Shown here: piece after piece, positions 60,531 through 64,000 of the stretch
Numbering within the stretch: the first letter of the stretch is position 1
Layout of the letters: every line of letters begins with the position of its first letter
The notes under the pieces: generated by a model
Database searches by the model: none
What the model saw: only the letters and a program-made list of their open reading frames with translations
What the model was told of the DNA's origin: nothing
Source of the DNA: Cyathus striatus
Lineage: Eukaryota; Basidiomycota; Agaricomycetes; Agaricales; Nidulariaceae
Direction: 5' to 3'
Length of the DNA: 64,000 nt
Assembly (NCBI GenBank): GCA_025738555.1
Contig: JAOVFP010000018.1
Location: forward strand, 2,666,001-2,730,000
Translations under genes and position numbers: made by a program

Positions 60531-61734
60531 TGTCACTCCCACACATGTCTCAACTGACTATCAACTGACTATCAACTGACTCTCATATAAGTATCGATAG
60601 TCTCACCTGACTCTCATCTGACTCTCAACTAAGTCTCAGAAGTCAGGTTAGACTCTCATCTGACTGTCATTTGACTCTCAACTGAGTCTCAAGAGTCAAC
60701 TGAGAGTCTCATTAGAGTCAGTTGAAACCTGAAATTAGTATTGGACTTAGCTTGGATTCTTACCTGCCTCTTACCTGACTCTCACCTAACTCCATGTGTG
60801 ACATGTTGGAAAATGTTGAAAAAGTGTGACATGCTGGAAAATGTTGGGAAAAGCGTGATATGTGTGACATGTTGGAAAATGTTGGAAAAAGCGTGACATG
60901 TGTGACAAGCGTGGGAAAAATGTGACATGTTGGAAAACTGTCACATATCATAGCCATCACACTTGCCACACTTTTTCCAACATGTCACACTTTTCCCACG
61001 CTTGTCACACATGTCACGCTTTTTCCAATATTTTCCAACATGTCACACTTTCACACACATGTGTGACAATAGAGTCTAGATATGGCTTAGTTTCCCAGCA
61101 TGTCATACTTTTTCAACATTTTCCAGCATGTCACACATGTCACACTTTTTCAACATGTCACGCTTTTTCCAACATTTTCCAGCATGTCACACATGTTACG
61201 CTTTTTCCAGCTTTTTCCAATATATTACACATGTCACGCTTTTCCCAACATTTTCCAACATGTCACACATGTCACACTTTTTCCAACATTTTCCAGCATG
61301 TCACGCTATTTCCAACATGTCATACATGTCACGCTTTTCCAACATTTTCCAGCATGTCACGCTATTTCCAACATGTCATACATGTCACGCTTTTCCAACA
61401 TTTTCCAACATGTCACACTTTTCCCTTGTCACATTGATCACCAATAATGTATTGACAACTTGCTTATTCAACAAACAACTATCACTGATAGTCTAATGAG
61501 AGTCCTATCAATCTAGTCTCAGATTACTATTGAGACCTGAGTGAGAGAGTTTTCAGTTTTGTGAAAAATTATCATCTAACTCTCACCTGACTCTCACCTA
61601 ACTCTCATCTGACTGTCATTTCAGGCTAAAAATCTCAATCTACTCTCACCTGACTCTCAATCTACTCTCAGAGAGTCTCAACTGACTATCAACTGACTCT
61701 CTGATAGTCAGTTGAAACATGTGGCTAAGTGACA
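60531..61734. mobile_element. Nested element with CACATGT..CTCAACTGACTATCA ends
   Basis: The left TGTCACTCCCACACATGTC and the right reverse complement TGTCACTTAGCCACATGTT both continue TCAACTGACTATCA (~32 bp). ACTGACTCTCA-type short repeats flank the inside of both ends. A palindromic minisatellite fills the middle. Confidence 0.6.
60795..61430. repeat. Palindromic minisatellite (CATGTCAC / TTTTCCAACA units)
   Basis: Tandem units combine CACATGTCACGC with TTTTCCAACATTTTCCA(A/G)CATGT. From ~60795 to 60940 they run as GTGACATG..TGGAAAATGTTGG. From ~60965 to 61430 the same units appear in reverse complement, so the array is a large inverted repeat with its centre near 60945-60960. The three plus-strand frames are open for long stretches only because of the repeat. 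Confidence 0.85.
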
Positions 61735-61833
61735 AGTTCTCCAAAATAGTCATATTTGAATTCCCCTATTGTAGCAACTGGTCCATGCCAACAGGTAGTA
61801 ACACTACAAAACAGCCATATTTTAATTCCCCTA

Positions 61834-63901
61834 ATGAAGAACCACTGACCAGAGGGAGAAGTAAGTGATACAAATGACATAAAATGGAAGTATCAGTATT
61901 CACAGTAACATCTTCCCAAGCAAATAATGAACAACACACTATATAGAACAGATGGGGAAAGCACAATACAATGTGTATGGACAAAAGATGGGACTCGGAC
62001 CTTCCTGCAAGTAGGCAGCACCCATGGCTAACAGGGATGACCAGCTATATGTATTATGCAATCTACCAAAGTAGTTTACAGAAGCTATATGTGATGGAAT
62101 TGGCTCACAAAATCTAGAGTTGAACTCTGATCATCTGTATTATCCAGTGTAAAGAGAACAGATGCCTAAAGCCACAGTTCACCAAGCCTTCAAGGGTGAA
62201 GTGCATTGCTGCATCAGAATCCTTCATAGGCATCTTTAATTCTAACCCAGGCCTTGCTAGTGGCAACAAAGGTGGGGGCAGTGACTATAGTGATGGTGGT
62301 GGTGGCAGTGAGAAAGATAGTGAGGAAGATGAAGAATAAGACATACAGTATCATCCTTTACACAATGATTAGAATTGCCAATCATGTAGGCTGAAGCCTA
62401 GACAAGCCAGTGCCAAAGCTCCCTCAGTCATGCATCCCAGAGGAGGCTCAGTTCAATCACTGGCAGTGCAGAGGGTCATGAATAACCTCCTATTTTGACT
62501 CCTGAGGCCAGAGTCCTGACACTGAGTTCAATCACCCTATTGCAAAGCTTTGTGTTTTGATGGGTGGTGGTGGTAAGAGGTGTGAGAGATGGGAGGTGTA
62601 TGATGGTTGATGTATCCTTTGTATGTGCTGTTCATTTGTGTGGAGGTCCTGTTGATGGTGATAATGGTGATAATTGACAAGGCTAAGGACTCAGGGAAGA
62701 TGAAGACTGATGGTGAGGAAGGAGATGGTGGTAACAAAGGGTAACAAGGGGGTGGATGGTGTGTTGTCTTTATCAGGGCTGCATAGCAAAATCACCAGCT
62801 TTTGAATCTCTAGCCATTATAGTATTCTCTCAATCATGATGCTTGAGGTTCTTAAAGTGTCAGGTTTACATTGGCATGTTTGAAGAACTCTACCAGCAAT
62901 GGCCATAGTGTCTAATGAGACCTGCATTAGTGGTTTCAATGATATGAGTGAAGCTGTGGCTTACCTGTTTCCATTGTGTATTTAAGCTGCCTCAAGCAAC
63001 TGAGACCCTCCTGACCCCCCAACTACAACTCAACACCTACTTCTAATCAACTAGCCATTGGTCCCCTTCCAACAGCACAGGTCAGCAGACAGTGAACCCA
63101 CCAATCTGATAGGCTATGGTAAAATTGTTACACTTTTTCCATCTCAACCCCACCAGAGTACCTCTTTTTCATGTGACTCTTCTATTTATATCTTTCTACT
63201 TACTCATCCCCTTCTATTCATAACTACATACTTACTCATCTCACTGATCCCTGCCCCCCTGGTTTGTCATACTACAGGCATGGACTTCTCTTATCTCCAT
63301 GGACCTGCTTACTGATACTGCTGTGCATTACTGTGCATTTATTTATAGACCTCTGCCGAGTCATGGCAAGTCATGGACTTTATTTATAGTAGCATACCTT
63401 TCTGCAAATGGACCATGCTTCTTTTGTATAAATAGCTCATGTATTCTGATCAAGCTTCTTCAGCTTGATCTTAGTTTAGCTATCATCCAATATAGCTGGC
63501 TAATCCTCTCTATCCTCTTTGAGACTACCTCAGACCCAGAACACCGCTACTTCCTAGATTGCATCTCAAGTGTTGCTGTGAGATTGCCACAAGTCCATTC
63601 GTGTGTATCAACATATACAACAGTTTAGACTTTGATTTTGTCATATGACTTATGAGTGTAGTGACAAGTCATGTGACATATAACATCATGAGACCAGAAG
63701 ACATCATGAGACCAGCTCAGATTGTAACAAAAATACAAATCAGAATGAAGTATAGAAACAATATGAAAAGAACTAACCAGATGGTTATCATTATAAATTG
63801 ACATCAATGAGGAATGACAGCTGTTGGCAAGTTCAAATCATCAGTGCATCACATTACAGCAGTCACAAAGTGCCACTCAAAAGCTGTTAGCCAATCAGTG
63901 G
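61834..63901. other. Gene-free repeat-rich region
   Basis: Contains GATGGTGGTGG-type purine-rich stretches (62290-62330, 62560-62760) and a short direct repeat ACATCATGAGACCAG near 63690-63715. No supported gene. Confidence 0.45.
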
Positions 63902-64000
63902 TAGTGATGTTAAAGGCCCAGCTCAGGACTATTGAGCCATTGAGCTGAGCTGCAAATAAGGCTAATGGCTATTAGACATGGCTGGCTGCTTGCTAACAGC
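63902..64000. mobile_element. Probable left end of another hAT (cut by window end)
   Basis: TAGTGATGTTAAAGGCC matches the terminus of the hAT at 40554 (TAGTGATGTCAAAGTCC) and is followed by clustered AGCTCA/TGAGCT words like hAT subterminal repeats. The far end and target duplication lie outside the window. Confidence 0.5.

Larger units (their letters stand above)
60188..61833. mobile_element. MITE of the TAGGGGAAYTC family, split by a nested element
   Basis: The left end TAGGGGAATTC is at 60188. The right end GAATTCCCCTA is at 61758-61768, and the last ~65 bp are repeated once more to 61833. The interior is interrupted at ~60531-61734. Confidence 0.65.

Noticed and set aside
60898..61496. 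Three overlapping plus-strand frames rich in Cys/His/Thr/Phe
   Set aside because: All three frames are open together because the DNA is a minisatellite without stop words; the peptide pattern reflects the repeat.
1..64000. tRNA, rRNA genes or CRISPR arrays
   Set aside because: None recognised; tandem repeats here lack the regular spacer pattern, and GGTTCGAA-like words in the hAT ends are not within cloverleaf folds.

Overview
The window reads as nuclear DNA of a filamentous basidiomycete, probably an agaricomycete. The evidence is genes cut by many 45-65 nt GT-AG introns, a DUF4436 membrane protein, a Tnp2-type transposase with basidiomycete-style architecture, BED/hAT transposases and a chromodomain Ty3/gypsy element. 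I cannot name the species. Short gene islands sit between long, gene-poor, AT-rich blocks of nested transposable elements (TEs).

Layout. 1-9.7 kb is a TE nest. It holds a probable hAT end, a palindromic ~95 bp repeat array with a promoter-like region after it, and a broken Ty3/gypsy element whose pol is rearranged by an inverted duplication. A 4.9 kb decayed hAT (4526-9424) splits the gypsy 3' LTR and has a perfect 8 bp target-site duplication (TSD). 9.9-22.1 kb is a gene island: a BTB-domain remnant, a 280-aa unknown protein (12687-13746), two tandem DEDDy 3'-5' exonuclease genes (14787-15596 and 16292-17099, the second frameshifted), and the condensin subunit CAP-D2/Cnd1 on the minus strand (22053-17247). 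The tandem duplication carried a piece of the condensin 3' end with it.

22.4-33.3 kb is TE-dominated. It has a small BED-finger element, a complete and apparently intact hAT (23047-27329, 14-exon transposase, perfect TSD), an unknown acidic-tailed protein gene (27695-29612), and a Tnp2-family transposase gene (33300-30076) spoiled by one in-frame TGA. 33.3-50.4 kb is gene-free repeat territory: two mutually inverted Mutator-like non-autonomous elements, a 616 bp fold-back element, a hAT relic with TSD, a second decayed hAT of the first family (40554-44632) and a TA-flanked MITE.

50.7-58.1 kb is a second gene island: an unknown 230-aa protein (minus), a 1.4 kb element with ~340 bp inverted repeats, a 293-aa secreted Cys-rich protein with a hydrophobic GPI-like tail (minus), and a DUF4436 protein (plus) whose model needs a 12 nt micro-exon. 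58.1-64 kb is again repeats, including MITE copies with a nested element that holds a palindromic minisatellite. The window ends inside what looks like the left end of another hAT.

How genes relate. The exonuclease and condensin genes are convergent neighbours, which explains the duplication structure. Most broken transposons carry TGA stops, consistent with deamination of methylated CpG. The hAT at 23-27 kb lacks such damage and looks young. All exon models are by eye from splice consensus and frame continuity; no database search was possible.
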